From NCBI GenBank assembly GCA_002869165.1, contig PKTK01000001.1:496001-560000 (forward strand): DNA of 64,000 nt. The letters run 5' to 3'. The position numbers and the translations under genes are program-made. The stretch comes from Candidatus Parcubacteria bacterium (GTDB lineage: Bacteria; Patescibacteria; ABY1; BM507; UBA12075). Below the pieces are notes generated by a model. It searched no databases, was not told the origin of the DNA, and worked only from the letters and a program-made list of their open reading frames with translations. The stretch's first letter is position 1; each line of letters opens with the position of its first letter. Below are positions 8,487 to 17,410 of the stretch, one piece after another.

Positions 8487-8764
8487 TTTTTTATCTTCTC
8501 CTTAAATTTATATTCTATTTCAACAAGTTCTACGTCGTCTTTGAAGGAAAATATTGCAAAAAGTATCATCATAAATACCATCACTACTTGAAATGGTATT
8601 TTCATATAAGTTAATGGAATGAAAAAATTCGCAAGCACAGCAAGTATTCCAAAGTAAATCGATGTCAGTTGCCCATCAACTACTAATGACTTCATGTTGG
8701 CTAAAATCAATCCTCTAGTAAAATTTGGTCCATAAGAAACTACTGCGGGTTTTTCTCTGAACAT
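8483..8764 (-). CDS. Small membrane protein, unrecognised
   Basis: 93 residues starting MFREKPAVVSYGPNFTRGLI. The Shine-Dalgarno decides the start: AGGAGATGAAAATG leaves no spacer for the first ATG (8770), but six bases for the second (8764). Two or three hydrophobic segments (LTSIYFGILAVLANFFIPLTY, MVFMMILFAIFSF) are followed by an acidic-basic tail. It shares an ATGA overlap with the next gene. No family recognised. Confidence 0.65.
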   Translation of the reverse strand: MFREKPAVVSYGPNFTRGLILANMKSLVVDGQLTSIYFGILAVLANFFIPLTYMKIPFQVVMVFMMILFAIFSFKDDVELVEIEYKFKEKIKK

Positions 8765-8842
8765 TTTCATCTCCTATTTTAAATGAACGATTTATTTGAT
8801 TACCTATATTAGAATATTTAAGTGCTTTTGTCAATTTTCGCT

Positions 8843-9019
8843 TGTCATTCTGAATGAAGTAAAAAATCCCAAGAACGTCGCAATAAATTATAATATTCTT
8901 CTCCGCAAGCTAACAGATTAGAATGACAAGTGGAAGAACTTTGTTCATGATGGCTGTCACCTGTGGTGACCTGCCTATCCCCACGTCCAAGGGATTCTTC
9001 GCTTACGCTCAGAATGACA
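8843..9019. repeat. TGTCAT...ATGACA element, compound copy
   Basis: TGTCATTCTGAATGAAG at 8843 pairs with TTAGAATGACA ending 8928; a second right end, ATTCTTCGCTTACGCTCAGA followed by ATGACA, ends at 9019, suggesting a nested or two-copy element. Confidence 0.75.
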
Positions 9020-9033
9020 ACTAAAAAGAAATA

Positions 9034-9082
9034 TTCTTAATTCTTAATTCTTAATTCTTAATTCTTAATTCTTAATTCTTAA
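9034..9082. repeat. TTCTTAA heptamer array, seven units
   Basis: Seven exact or near-exact copies of TTCTTAA directly follow the right end of the TGTCAT element and end 45 nt before the ATG at 9128. Confidence 0.95.
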
Positions 9083-9127
9083 TCCAAAACCCTAGCCTTT
9101 CCTTTGTGAGAATGATACAATTAAAAC

Positions 9128-10225
9128 ATGATCAAAAAAATCTACAAAAAAACTAAAGCTTGGCTTGATAAATATGAAAAATACCTCTCGCCCGTTGCCA
9201 TGGGCTTTGGTTTTGTTATTGACAATCTAACACTCCAAAGAATCGATCTTTGGATTGAGAACCTGGTCATTATCACTTATCTTTCTATTGCTGTTTTTTC
9301 TATTCTCTATCTAAATATTTACAAAAAGAAAAAATATAAAAACCGTTTCTTGTCCTTGCTAAATCTGATTTTACCTTTTATTCTACAAATTGTTTTTGGT
9401 GGCCTCTTCAGTGCTTTTATGGTTTTTTACTCCAGAAGTGCTACCTTATTTGTTAGCTGGCCTTTTCTCCTGATCCTCGTATCAATGTTAATTGGAAATG
9501 AACTTTTTCGTGAGCGCTATGAACGTCTAAATTTTCACCTTAGCATATTATACCTAGCTTTCTTTGCCTATTCAGTTTTTGCGGTACCTGTCTTAGTAGG
9601 AAGAATAGATGTTGATATTTGGATGGCTAGCGGTGGTCTTAGTCTGCTTTTGATAATTGTAGTTATACTGCTACTTCATCGAATTGACCCTGAAGCCATA
9701 AAAAAGAACAAGGATTATCTACTCGGAAGCATTATCTTCATCTACGCACTTTTCAATGTCCTCTATTTTACCAACCTTATTCCACCTATACCTTTAAGTT
9801 TAAAATCTGCTGGCGTCTACCACGGAATCAATCGGAGTGATTCAAGATATGAACTTTTTTTTGAAAAGCCAGCCTGGTATGAATTTTGGAAAGAAACTTC
9901 TAGCACCTACCATTGGCAAAAAGGAGAAAGAGTCTATATCTTCTCAGCTATCTTTGCTCCTACTCGCTTCAAGCAAAAAATATACCACAAATGGCAAATC
10001 TATGACGAAGAAAACAATGAATGGTTAGAACGTGATAGACTTGGTTATTCAATATCTGGTGGTAGAGATGGAGGTTACCGTGGATATACATATAAAACTA
10101 ATTTGGAACTTGGAAAATGGCGAGTTGATGTGATTACTGATGATGAAAAAATAATTGGCAGAGTGAAGTTTGAAATAATAGAAAAAAATTCTGATTTGAT
10201 TTTTGATCAAGAAATAAACAACTAG
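9128..10225 (+). CDS. Membrane protein with C-terminal DUF2914 domain
   Basis: 365 residues. Seven or so hydrophobic segments fill residues 15-220; the C-terminal 130 residues are soluble and match the DUF2914 pattern (YIFSAIFAP, YHKWQIYDEENNEW, SISGGRDGGYRGYTYK, LGKWRVDVITDDEKIIGRVK). Similar DUF5924/DUF2914 proteins are found in proteobacteria and Patescibacteria; their role is unknown, although the soluble domain looks like an extracytoplasmic binding fold. It stands alone, preceded by a repeat array and followed by a terminator. The start has no Shine-Dalgarno. Confidence 0.85.
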   Translation: MIKKIYKKTKAWLDKYEKYLSPVAMGFGFVIDNLTLQRIDLWIENLVIITYLSIAVFSILYLNIYKKKKYKNRFLSLLNLILPFILQIVFGGLFSAFMVFYSRSATLFVSWPFLLILVSMLIGNELFRERYERLNFHLSILYLAFFAYSVFAVPVLVGRIDVDIWMASGGLSLLLIIVVILLLHRIDPEAIKKNKDYLLGSIIFIYALFNVLYFTNLIPPIPLSLKSAGVYHGINRSDSRYELFFEKPAWYEFWKETSSTYHWQKGERVYIFSAIFAPTRFKQKIYHKWQIYDEENNEWLERDRLGYSISGGRDGGYRGYTYKTNLELGKWRVDVITDDEKIIGRVKFEIIEKNSDLIFDQEINN

Positions 10226-10267
10226 GTTTACAAAGCATAAAAATACAAAGATAAAAAAATACCAACA

Positions 10268-10307
10268 AAAATAACCAAACAATATTTAATGTTTGGTTAT
10301 TTTTTAT
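10268..10307. terminator. Terminator after the DUF2914 gene
   Basis: AATAACCAAACA and TGTTTGGTTATT arms (10270-10301) followed by TTTTATTT on the forward strand; A-rich on the other side, so possibly bidirectional. Confidence 0.85.
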
Positions 10308-10390
10308 TTCTAATTTGTTTGTTTCTTATATCCTTGTATCTTTCAAATCCCAACGAAGTCAAAAAATATCATAGTTAATCCCAATATTCT

Positions 10391-10485
10391 CGAGATTCTT
10401 CGCTTCCGCTCAGAATGACACTAAGGAGAAGTATTCTTAATTCTTAATTCTTAATTCTTAATTCTTAATTCTTAATTCTTAATTG
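10391..10485. repeat. Right end of a TGTCAT element fused to a TTCTTAA array
   Basis: GAGATTCTTCGCTTCCGCTC AGAATGACA (10391-10420) is followed at 10434 by about seven TTCTTAA heptamers, the same composite order as at 9000-9082 and 33657-33720. Confidence 0.85.
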
Positions 10486-10505
10486 ATAAACCCATTAATC
10501 CAACC

Positions 10506-10949
10506 CTACACTCCATAAACACTTCCCTCCGACAACTTCTTTAATATCTCCTCCTTCAAATAATCACTCAATTCCCTATCAAGTTTTGGATAGAGAGTAC
10601 CTGCTTCGAGAGCTTCATGTTTAGCCAGGATATCTTTCAAGTCATCAACAGTTTCCTCATCAAGTCTAGCAAAATCAACCAACATTCTTCTAATCTGACT
10701 ATGCTCTTCCAAGAGTTTGACAAAGATTTGCTTCATTTCATTACTTCCAATATCTTCTATGTTAAAAATCGCCTGTTCCTCTAGTTTCATGTGCGCAAGT
10801 AGATCATCCTTAAAGCTCTTGATAAGTTCGAGCATTTCTTTTTTATCTACAACAGATCCATCCAAAATTTTATTAAATTTGGCGAATATCACTTTGTGCT
10901 CGTTGCTCATTAAAAATGTTATTGAATTTTGCATATTTTTAAAATTCAT
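10506..10949 (-). CDS. Hemerythrin HHE-domain protein
   Basis: 147 residues forming one four-helix hemerythrin domain. The diiron ligands are visible in order: H18 (SNEHKVIF), H53 and E57/58 (LLAHMKLEEQ), H83 (LLEEHSQIRR), H111 and E115 (LAKHEALEAG), followed by the usual YP (120-121). Such proteins bind O2, NO or iron; in small fermentative genomes a role in oxygen or nitrosative stress sensing is likely but unproven. Its ATG overlaps by 11 nt the end of the tgt reading frame upstream, so it is probably in the same transcript. Confidence 0.9.
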   Translation of the reverse strand: MNFKNMQNSITFLMSNEHKVIFAKFNKILDGSVVDKKEMLELIKSFKDDLLAHMKLEEQAIFNIEDIGSNEMKQIFVKLLEEHSQIRRMLVDFARLDEETVDDLKDILAKHEALEAGTLYPKLDRELSDYLKEEILKKLSEGSVYGV

Positions 10950-12090
10950 CTTTCAAAATATCATTTTGAACTTTTTGCATTAAAGTAGTGTAAAATTCCA
11001 AGTTGTGTAAGCTAGCAAGTCTGGCTCCGAGTGGATCTTTGATCTTTTGCAGATGATGAAGATAACTTTTCGAATGATTTCGCAACAAAGACAAGTTTGA
11101 ACTTTCATTTATAGCTGACTCATCACTAAAATATTTTGAATTAGCAATATTTAATGTTTTTTAAAACTTAAGAACTTTCCCTTTGGCACCGACCAACTTT
11201 TCTGAACTAAAATAAAATAACCTGCCATGTCGTCCTTCCCTAGTTGGTATAACACAATCAAAAATATCCCATCCCATTAGAACAGACCTGACAATATCTT
11301 CTGGTGTACCTACCCCCAAAGCAAAACGAAAATTATTCGTAGGGATAGAAATGGCTGTAGCTTGCATCACCTTATCCAAAAAGTTTCCCTCTTCATCAAC
11401 CGGCCTAGCTCCATAACCATAACCATCAAAACCTATTTTCTGTAACTCTAAAGAACAAAACTCTCTTTTATCAATATCCTTTGCCCCTTGAATAACAGCT
11501 ATAAGTAAAGGGCGATTTTTTTTATTTATTTTTCGTCTTATCAACTCTTCTTCAAAGCTGTGCTTACAATCCTTGGCCCACTCTATGGTTCTATTGATAG
11601 CTTGGTCAAGCTTCTTTTCTGAAGCATCATTGGGATGACAATCATCGAGACAGATTACCATATCAGTTCCCAAATCCATTTGTATCTGAATAGATTTTTT
11701 TGGTGTTAATTCGTGCCACGAACCATCAATCGGTGATTTGAACCTAGCTCGTTCGTTATTAATACTTCCCATTTTCCCTTCACCTCTATGTATCAATGAA
11801 AAAACCTGAAAGCCGCCTGAATCAGAAATCAAAGGGATATTGGTATTCATGAACTTGTGGACTCCTCCTTGTTTTTTAATTAACTTGGCGCCAGGCTGGA
11901 GATAAAGATGAAAAGTATTTACTACCATTGCGGGTAAGCCTAAATCTTCAATTTCAGACTGTGACAAGCCCTTGAGTACCGCCCGAGTAGCATCAGGCAT
12001 AAAGAATGGTGTCTTAAGTATGCCATGGGGAGTTTTAAGCTCTGTCACCCGAGCTTTTGTAATATTTGATTGTTTAATTATGTTTAACAT
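10939..12090 (-). CDS. tgt: tRNA-guanine transglycosylase, interrupted by in-frame TAA
   Basis: Tgt exchanges guanine 34 of GUN-anticodon tRNAs for a queuine precursor. Codons 1-309 (12090 to 11164) hold the barrel with SDSGGFQVFSL, ALGVGTPEDIV and DIFDCVIPTREGRHGRLF (nucleophile and recognition loops). A TAA at 11161-11163 then stops the frame, but the same frame continues without other stops to 10939 with an unmistakable Tgt C-terminus (SYLHHLQKIKDPLGARLASL, then HNLEFY), 383 residues in all. The zinc-binding CxCxxC that precedes SYLHHL is absent: the aligned residues are SNLSLL. So the gene is either decaying, zinc-independent and read through, or mis-sequenced. It is coupled with a hemerythrin gene. 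Confidence 0.85.
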
Positions 12091-12102
12091 GTAATAATTC
12101 CC

Positions 12103-12180
12103 ATACTACAAATGGTATCCGAATAATACAAATATATAATTATTCGTAGTATTCGGATACCATTTGTAGTATTTGGATTA
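12103..12180. repeat. Long inverted repeat built from GTAGTATTYGGAT units
   Basis: Arms 12103-12125 and 12150-12172 are perfect 23-bp reverse complements (ATACTACAAATGGTATCCGA...). Each arm is made of two copies of the unit ATTYGTAGTATTYGGAT. It separates tgt from the upstream surface-protein gene. Confidence 0.9.
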
Positions 12181-12187
12181 TACTATT

Positions 12188-14167
12188 TTATTCTACCAAG
12201 CCATGACTACCACCGATCTCATCATCCTCTAGTTTGGTAGTCTTAGCTTTACTGGATATTTTTAACTCAGTTTCAGTTACAGCGTCAACTGCTTGTACGT
12301 TTGAACCTGGCAAGACAACCATTATTTTATTCTCGTCATCTTCGCTTGGCGTAACTGAAACACTAAAATAAGCACTGGCTTCATACACCGAAACTGGCAA
12401 ACGCCCAATATTCCAGACTAACTCATGACCTTCTTCAGAATAGATCAAGGAACCAATGGTTGCGTTTGATTTATCTTCATATTTAATGTAGTCAGGTAAT
12501 TTCAAACTAACGGCCAACTTATTCAATTCATGTAGATTGTTTTCAATATCCCAATAAACTTTATATGTGGTAGTTTTGTCAACTTGTGGAGGATTTGGCC
12601 CAGAACCGACTGGAATATTATCTTCATTAAAGTACCTCAAACTTTCCGTAAAACTAAGATCACTATTTATCTGTAGTTTGATAGCATTACTTTTATTATC
12701 CTGCTCGTCGCTAGAAATATCTTCGCCCCCAAAACTAACTTGGGCATATGTTTCTATACCATAATCTTTTTCCAAATCTACCGCTCCAAAATCAGCAACA
12801 TTGATAGAAAAATCAATCACTCCCTCTTGATCACGAGACACAAGCGCCAAAGCTGGAATTTCCTCTTTGCTCCAAGTGATAGTATTGCCTCGTTCTCTGC
12901 CTTGATTTAAATCCTGTAAAGTTGTCCAATCTAGAAAATCTCCATCCAAAACGGCCATAACCACTACATCATTTACATCAGAATCACCTTTATTATTATA
13001 GACTATAGAAAAATTCAAAAGCTCACCAAAATCAACCCCTTTAGACTCTCGTTCACCATTGACTATCATTGTTAAATTCAAATCACTTTTCATGATATTT
13101 AATTCAATCTCCTCTCTGTAAAATTCATAATATTCCTCATCTATATTATCCTTTTTTTCGAACTTAAAAATAAGTTTTTGCTTGTCTTCATTTTTTTCTA
13201 CAACCTTAAATTGAATAGGCAAAACCTGCTCCTCATCTAAAACTCCGTTCACCTCCCATATACCAGCCCTATCAATGGTATAACTTGCATAATTCTGCTC
13301 GCTATCATTTATATCATCAGGAATATATGAAAAAATTTCGATGTTCTCTTGTGGCTCCACACTAATCCGAAAATCCTTGATATATGATTTTTCATTAGCT
13401 GAAAAATGAATAGACATATCTTCTATTTCTCCGACCAAAGCGGTTTCTAAAAAATCAAAATCTATATCTAATCCCGTATCAATTATCATAGTAGTAACAA
13501 AAGCCTCCTTTTTATATTCTGAGCTTAATCCTTCTGGTGAGTATGTTAAATATGCCGAAATAACCCCATTTGCATCTTTTGCTCCTAGCATTTGCCCCTT
13601 GAGTACAATATCCCCCCTAGTAAATGGCTCTACCCTGCCTACTTCCCAAGAATTATTCTGAAAATCATCATCAGATTCAAGGAGAATATAATTATTTGGT
13701 AATGTTACATTTACTCTAACATTTTCCAAGGTCACTCGACTTTCATTTACATAAACCAACTTATACTCGAATTCCTCGCCAGCCACAACTTCTTTGTCTC
13801 CTTCAATTTTAATACTGATTTTACTAGCATCAAACGAAGCATTCTTGTACCAATTATCATACAACCAGTAACCACCTCCGCCCAAAGCCATAATTACAAA
13901 CAAAAAATTAACAATAGACAGAATAATGCTATGTTTCTTTATTTTTTCTAATTTGTGCACATCAACCAAATGACCCTCGTCATCTTGATAAATCTCGGTT
14001 AAACCTTGATCAATCTCTTCATCTCTTGCCTCATCTTCAATAATCTCTTCGAATTCCTCAACCTCATTCTGCTTTGGAACTGGTTTTTTGGTAAACTCTG
14101 TCACTGAAGAATCGCGAAGGTTTATTTGGATATCGTTATTGTTTTCGTTGTTGTCTTTTTTACTCAT
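12188..14167 (-). CDS. Membrane-anchored surface protein with DUF11/Ig-like repeats
   Basis: 659 residues. An acidic cytoplasmic N-terminus of about 80 residues precedes one membrane helix (SIILSIVNFLFVIMALGGGG, about 85-105). The exterior part contains several beta-sandwich repeats of the DUF11 type: AGEEFEYKLVYVNESRVTLE near 130, GELLNFSIVYNNKGDSDVND near 385, and VDKTTTYKVYWDIENNLHEL near 535. DUF11 repeats occur in cell-surface proteins of many bacteria; function here is structural or adhesive by inference. The start overlaps the upstream coiled-coil gene by 4 nt (ATGA), indicating a two-gene unit. Confidence 0.75.
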   Translation of the reverse strand: MSKKDNNENNNDIQINLRDSSVTEFTKKPVPKQNEVEEFEEIIEDEARDEEIDQGLTEIYQDDEGHLVDVHKLEKIKKHSIILSIVNFLFVIMALGGGGYWLYDNWYKNASFDASKISIKIEGDKEVVAGEEFEYKLVYVNESRVTLENVRVNVTLPNNYILLESDDDFQNNSWEVGRVEPFTRGDIVLKGQMLGAKDANGVISAYLTYSPEGLSSEYKKEAFVTTMIIDTGLDIDFDFLETALVGEIEDMSIHFSANEKSYIKDFRISVEPQENIEIFSYIPDDINDSEQNYASYTIDRAGIWEVNGVLDEEQVLPIQFKVVEKNEDKQKLIFKFEKKDNIDEEYYEFYREEIELNIMKSDLNLTMIVNGERESKGVDFGELLNFSIVYNNKGDSDVNDVVVMAVLDGDFLDWTTLQDLNQGRERGNTITWSKEEIPALALVSRDQEGVIDFSINVADFGAVDLEKDYGIETYAQVSFGGEDISSDEQDNKSNAIKLQINSDLSFTESLRYFNEDNIPVGSGPNPPQVDKTTTYKVYWDIENNLHELNKLAVSLKLPDYIKYEDKSNATIGSLIYSEEGHELVWNIGRLPVSVYEASAYFSVSVTPSEDDENKIMVVLPGSNVQAVDAVTETELKISSKAKTTKLEDDEIGGSHGLVE

Positions 14168-14679
14168 ATTGTATTATGAAGTTTGAGTATTTTATCAGTT
14201 TTAATTTTAGCTTCTTGTTCAAGAAAAAAATTATTTACTCCCTGTATCATTGAAAGCCATTTTTTAATTACATCCATTATTTTCCTAGCTGAATTCCTGC
14301 CATTATTTAAAATATCTTTAATAGTTCTAGTGGCATTCTCACCAGCTTGTTTGAATTGCGATCTTTGAACTGGGTCCATTTTTATATAAAGCCCTTCTAA
14401 GCCATCAGCTAGTATATTCTCTATTTCTTTTAGCTCTTTTTCATGCTGAAACCTGCTTTGACTTTGAGAAACAATGCTAGTAGGGCTAGCAATTTCTGCA
14501 TTTGTTTTTCCATCTTCTTCAACTAAGTCCTCTAAGGTCTTTTCGTTTTCAAAAGCATTGTCTGACTTTTCAGGTATAGACTTTTTTAGGCCTGGGTCTT
14601 CATGAATAGGCGCTTCAAAATCCTTTAAATCGAACTTCTCAGCAATATTTATTTTTTCTTGATTGTTTTTTTCTTCCAT
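14164..14679 (-). CDS. Acidic, partly helical hypothetical protein
   Basis: 171 residues from the ATG at 14679 (MEEKNNQEKINIAEKFDLKD). The longer reading to 14697 would put the start codon on a -10 promoter element. The first half is acidic and low-complexity; residues 85-170 are predicted helical (ELKEIENILADGLEGLYIKM, ARKIMDVIKKWLSMIQGV). No membrane segment and no known family. An ATGA overlap couples it to the DUF11 surface protein, so it may be a cytoplasmic partner of that protein's acidic tail (inference). Confidence 0.6.
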   Translation of the reverse strand: MEEKNNQEKINIAEKFDLKDFEAPIHEDPGLKKSIPEKSDNAFENEKTLEDLVEEDGKTNAEIASPTSIVSQSQSRFQHEKELKEIENILADGLEGLYIKMDPVQRSQFKQAGENATRTIKDILNNGRNSARKIMDVIKKWLSMIQGVNNFFLEQEAKIKTDKILKLHNTI

Positions 14680-14684
14680 GGCTA

Positions 14685-14694
14685 TATTATACCA
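14685..14694 (-). promoter_or_regulatory. Extended -10 promoter, probably leaderless
   Basis: TGTGGTATAAT on the reverse strand has an extended -10 (TG..TATAAT at 14685-14690). The ATG at 14679 is only 5 bases further, so the transcript would begin at or beside the start codon. No convincing -35. Confidence 0.5.
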
Positions 14695-14715
14695 CATTTG
14701 GCAAAAAAATAAAAA

Positions 14716-15288
14716 CTACTCAAATAAAACCTGAATCTCATATGCATCATCATTTTTTGCTAAACCACTTGGATTACTTTTTTGTATGATTAGTGATCCA
14801 TTGTTTTTATAATCAGGTTTTTCGAATTCCAAAGTGCCTTTGAAAGCGACCATTTCTTCGGTCATCCAATCACCATAAGCAGTTACATATCCTTCAGCTA
14901 TTATAAGTCCGTCCCAATCGGTTAAAACAACCGGCATCGTAGCTTCAAAGAACCAAGTTCCTTTTGCTTCTCCCACAATTTTTAAGGGACTTGTGATTAC
15001 TTGATTGGGTCTAGGTAAATCTAATACAACTTCACTGATTTCAATTGGTCCCAAATCTACTTCCTCAACAAACAACTGGTCACCACTACGACATTGTCTA
15101 GGATATGACTCCATCACTGGATTGCCTTCCTGCACACAAGTGTCAAAGTCATTTATTTCTATATCCAAATCACCTTGTTTGCATTCCGTGCAAGTTAAGT
15201 CAATTCCTTTAATAGATATATACTGCCATCCAATCAATAATAGGAGAATTAGGATTAATACTGATAGGATTAAATATTTTTTTAACAT
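14716..15288 (-). CDS. Secreted or anchored protein with Gmad2 domain
   Basis: 190 residues. An N-terminal hydrophobic segment (YLILSVLILILLLLIGWQYI) acts as signal anchor. A Cys-containing stretch (CTECKQGDLD...TCVQEGNPVMESYPRQC) resembles the short PepSY-like/peptidase inhibitor modules seen in Patescibacteria. Residues about 95-190 match the Gmad2 immunoglobulin-like domain (ITSPLKIVGEAKGTWFFEAT, GLIIAEGYVTAYGDWMTEEM, FKGTLEF). Gmad2 is found in spore germination and surface proteins; its ligand is unknown. Codes alone between two same-strand units. Confidence 0.8.
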   Translation of the reverse strand: MLKKYLILSVLILILLLLIGWQYISIKGIDLTCTECKQGDLDIEINDFDTCVQEGNPVMESYPRQCRSGDQLFVEEVDLGPIEISEVVLDLPRPNQVITSPLKIVGEAKGTWFFEATMPVVLTDWDGLIIAEGYVTAYGDWMTEEMVAFKGTLEFEKPDYKNNGSLIIQKSNPSGLAKNDDAYEIQVLFE

Positions 15289-15320
15289 ATTTTTTTAACA
15301 ATTTATCTAACAAAATAGAT

Positions 15321-16607
15321 TTACCTACCCCGCCACTGCTTATCCTGTCTAACTAATAATTCTTCAGCTCTTAATGGTTCGGCCATTAGTTCTAGAACTA
15401 TTTTTTCCATTCTCATTCCTTGTGAACCTTTAACCAGCATAAGATCATTTTGCTTAATCCTATTTTGCAAGAATTTCCCAGCCTCTTCAGATTTATCAAA
15501 AGCAAATACATCCTCTTCTCTCATGCCATTCTCTTTGGCGCTTCTAGCTATATCCTTTGCCCTTTCACCAACTACTACCAATTTATCAATCTTGCTTTTA
15601 GCAACGTACTCACCAACTTGCCTATGACTATCAACACTAACAGGACCTAGTTCAAGCATATCTCCAAGCACTGCATACTTTTTTGCTCCTTCATCTATTT
15701 TGGCAATTTTCAATGCGCTAACTGCCAACAAAGCTGATTTTGGCTCAGAATTATAAGTATCATCAATAATACTAGTGTGCTTGATACCTTCTACAACATT
15801 GAGTCTTCCCACAGGAGATTTGTAATCTCGCAGATATTCACATACCTTGTCCAAATTCACGTTATAAATAATACCCACACAAATTGCCGCCAAACTTGAA
15901 TATACTGCACCCAAACCTATCACATTGGGTAATTCCACTCTATGTCTAGCTCCTAGATATTTAAGCTCATAGCCAACACCTTTTAATTTATTTTCCTTGT
16001 CGTAGTTAAAATGGATATTTCTAGCGCTCACTACAGAATTTTCACTTAGTCCAAAAGAAATAACTCTAGCCTCTTATTTTTCTGCCATTTTCTTTGTCCC
16101 TTCATCGTCAAAATTTATAATTGCATAACCTGCTTTTTCAATTGAAGAAATTAACTTACCTTTCTCAGCTTGTAGTGCTTCCCTGTTTTTAAAATGCTCG
16201 AGATGAACCGAACCAACCAATGTAGCAACACCAATAATAGGTTTGGCGATTTCTGTTAAATAATCCATATCTCCTGGTTTATCTATCCCCATTTCCAGTA
16301 TCAATATTTCAGGATAATTTTTATCTTCTACTATCAAAAGCCAAAGAACTTTAAAACCGATAATAATCCAACCGAAAATATTTTTACCTGGAGAATAAGA
16401 GCCAATTATTGTAAGTGGTAGACCAATTTCGTTATTATAATTTTTTTCTGACTGCCTAACGCGCTTCTCTTTTTTTAAAATACTATATATCGCCTCCTTA
16501 GTACTAGTTTTACCAACCGAACCAGTAATAGCAATCACTGCTGGTTGATATTTTTTCAGTATCAGTTTAGCCCAATACCGAAGTTTTAATTCAATAAATT
16601 TTTTCAT
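15321..16607 (-). CDS. murF: UDP-MurNAc-tripeptide--D-Ala-D-Ala ligase, interrupted by in-frame TAA
   Basis: MurF adds D-Ala-D-Ala to the peptidoglycan precursor in the cytoplasm. The N-part (16607-16077) has the P-loop AITGSVGKTSTKEAI, EKNYNNEIGLPLTI and EMGIDKPGDMDYL. A TAA at 16074-16076 follows KKMAEK; the same frame continues with EARVISFGLSENSVVSARNI and the C-part (GRLNVVEGIKHTSIIDDTYN, LGDMLELG, LVKGSQGMRME), ending in TAG. Read through, it is 428 residues, the normal MurF length. The conserved join (usually a Thr, Ser or Lys before xARVISFG) shows that only one codon is affected. A strong Shine-Dalgarno upstream serves an overlapping 8-codon ORF (16591-16617). Without MurF no wall could be made, so loss is unlikely in an organism keeping mraZ, rsmH and a PBP. 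Confidence 0.88.
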
Positions 16608-16617
16608 ATATTTTCAT
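16591..16617 (-). CDS. 8-codon leader ORF overlapping the murF start
   Basis: ATG at 16617 encodes MKIYEKIY then TGA, overlapping the murF ATG (16607) in another frame. The AGGAGGAGGA at 16621-16630 is placed correctly for this mini-ORF and 14-18 nt from the murF start, suggesting coupled translation. Very short, so tentative. Confidence 0.3.
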   Translation of the reverse strand: MKIYEKIY

Positions 16618-16658
16618 TTATCCTCCTCCTTTCGAGATACCAAGGGACAATAATTTGT

Positions 16659-17285
16659 TCAAGTCCCAATAGACACTGGTGTTTTAATATTCTTGTGCTC
16701 TGAAATATGAGCAAATAGGTCAATTATTGTCTTTAGTATGGCAAAAGCTAATAAAAATAGCAATGTTTGATTGGTAGAAGCAATTATGAATCCTCCTGCG
16801 ATAAGAATTATGTGCAAAAAAATCACTCTTTTATAAGGAGCAAAGATCAAATCAAATGGACGTTTTTTTTCAAACTCTTTAGCTCCAATATAGTTTATAA
16901 AAAACGATAATGTGTGACTTGCAAGTACAGCCAAAAATCCCATAAATACACTTTGCCAACTAAAACCGTATTTTGAAAATAAAGTAAATACAAAAACCCC
17001 GTGCACCAAAGTAAAAACCCCATAATGAACTATAAAGAAAGGCAAAACAAAAACCTTGCTAGTCAATTTTCTTACTTTAGACACTAAAGGATTAGCTTCA
17101 ACGACTGTCTCTTTTATAAGAAGAATTTTAAATACATTAAATATCCCAATAATCAAATTTTCTGACCAGTACACAAACATAAGCGTGAACAAAGTAAAAT
17201 TATGATTATACACACCATAAACCAAAGCCATGTTTGACATTATCAGAATTAATGATGAAATTTTAAGATTGTTATTCAAATTCAT
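16659..17285 (-). CDS. DUF6498-type membrane protein
   Basis: 208 residues with about six membrane segments. The signatures FVYWSENLIIGIFNVFKILL, VLPFFIVHYGVFTLVHGVFV and SHTLSFFINYIGAKEF, and a C-terminal half ending ...KRVIFLHIILIAGGFIIAS, match the DUF6498 family of uncharacterised membrane proteins. Conserved polar residues inside helices (W-E-N, H-Y-G, H-G) hint at a catalytic or ion-binding core, but no function is known. The start context is GATATG with no Shine-Dalgarno, as in core genes here. Confidence 0.8.
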   Translation of the reverse strand: MNLNNNLKISSLILIMSNMALVYGVYNHNFTLFTLMFVYWSENLIIGIFNVFKILLIKETVVEANPLVSKVRKLTSKVFVLPFFIVHYGVFTLVHGVFVFTLFSKYGFSWQSVFMGFLAVLASHTLSFFINYIGAKEFEKKRPFDLIFAPYKRVIFLHIILIAGGFIIASTNQTLLFLLAFAILKTIIDLFAHISEHKNIKTPVSIGT

Positions 17286-17410
17286 ATCAATATATTAATA
17301 TTATCTATTATTTTTCATCTCTTTATTTTTTCTTTGTTAATCAAGAATAATTTAGTAGAAGAATAAATATAATTATGATAAAATAAAAATATAATTCATA
17401 AAATAACCAT

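Larger units (their letters stand above)
8765..9127. other. Intergenic region made of repeat elements
   Basis: This 363-nt gap holds one or two TGTCAT elements (8843-9019) and a TTCTTAA heptamer array (9034-9082), then a short AT-rich leader with TGAGAATGATACAATTAAAAC before the next gene. No further ORF is supported. Confidence 0.75.

Noticed and set aside
16640..16670. tRNA T-arm-like GTTCAAGTCC
   Set aside because: It is one arm of a simple GGGAC...GTCCC hairpin; no acceptor, D or anticodon arms can be drawn around it.
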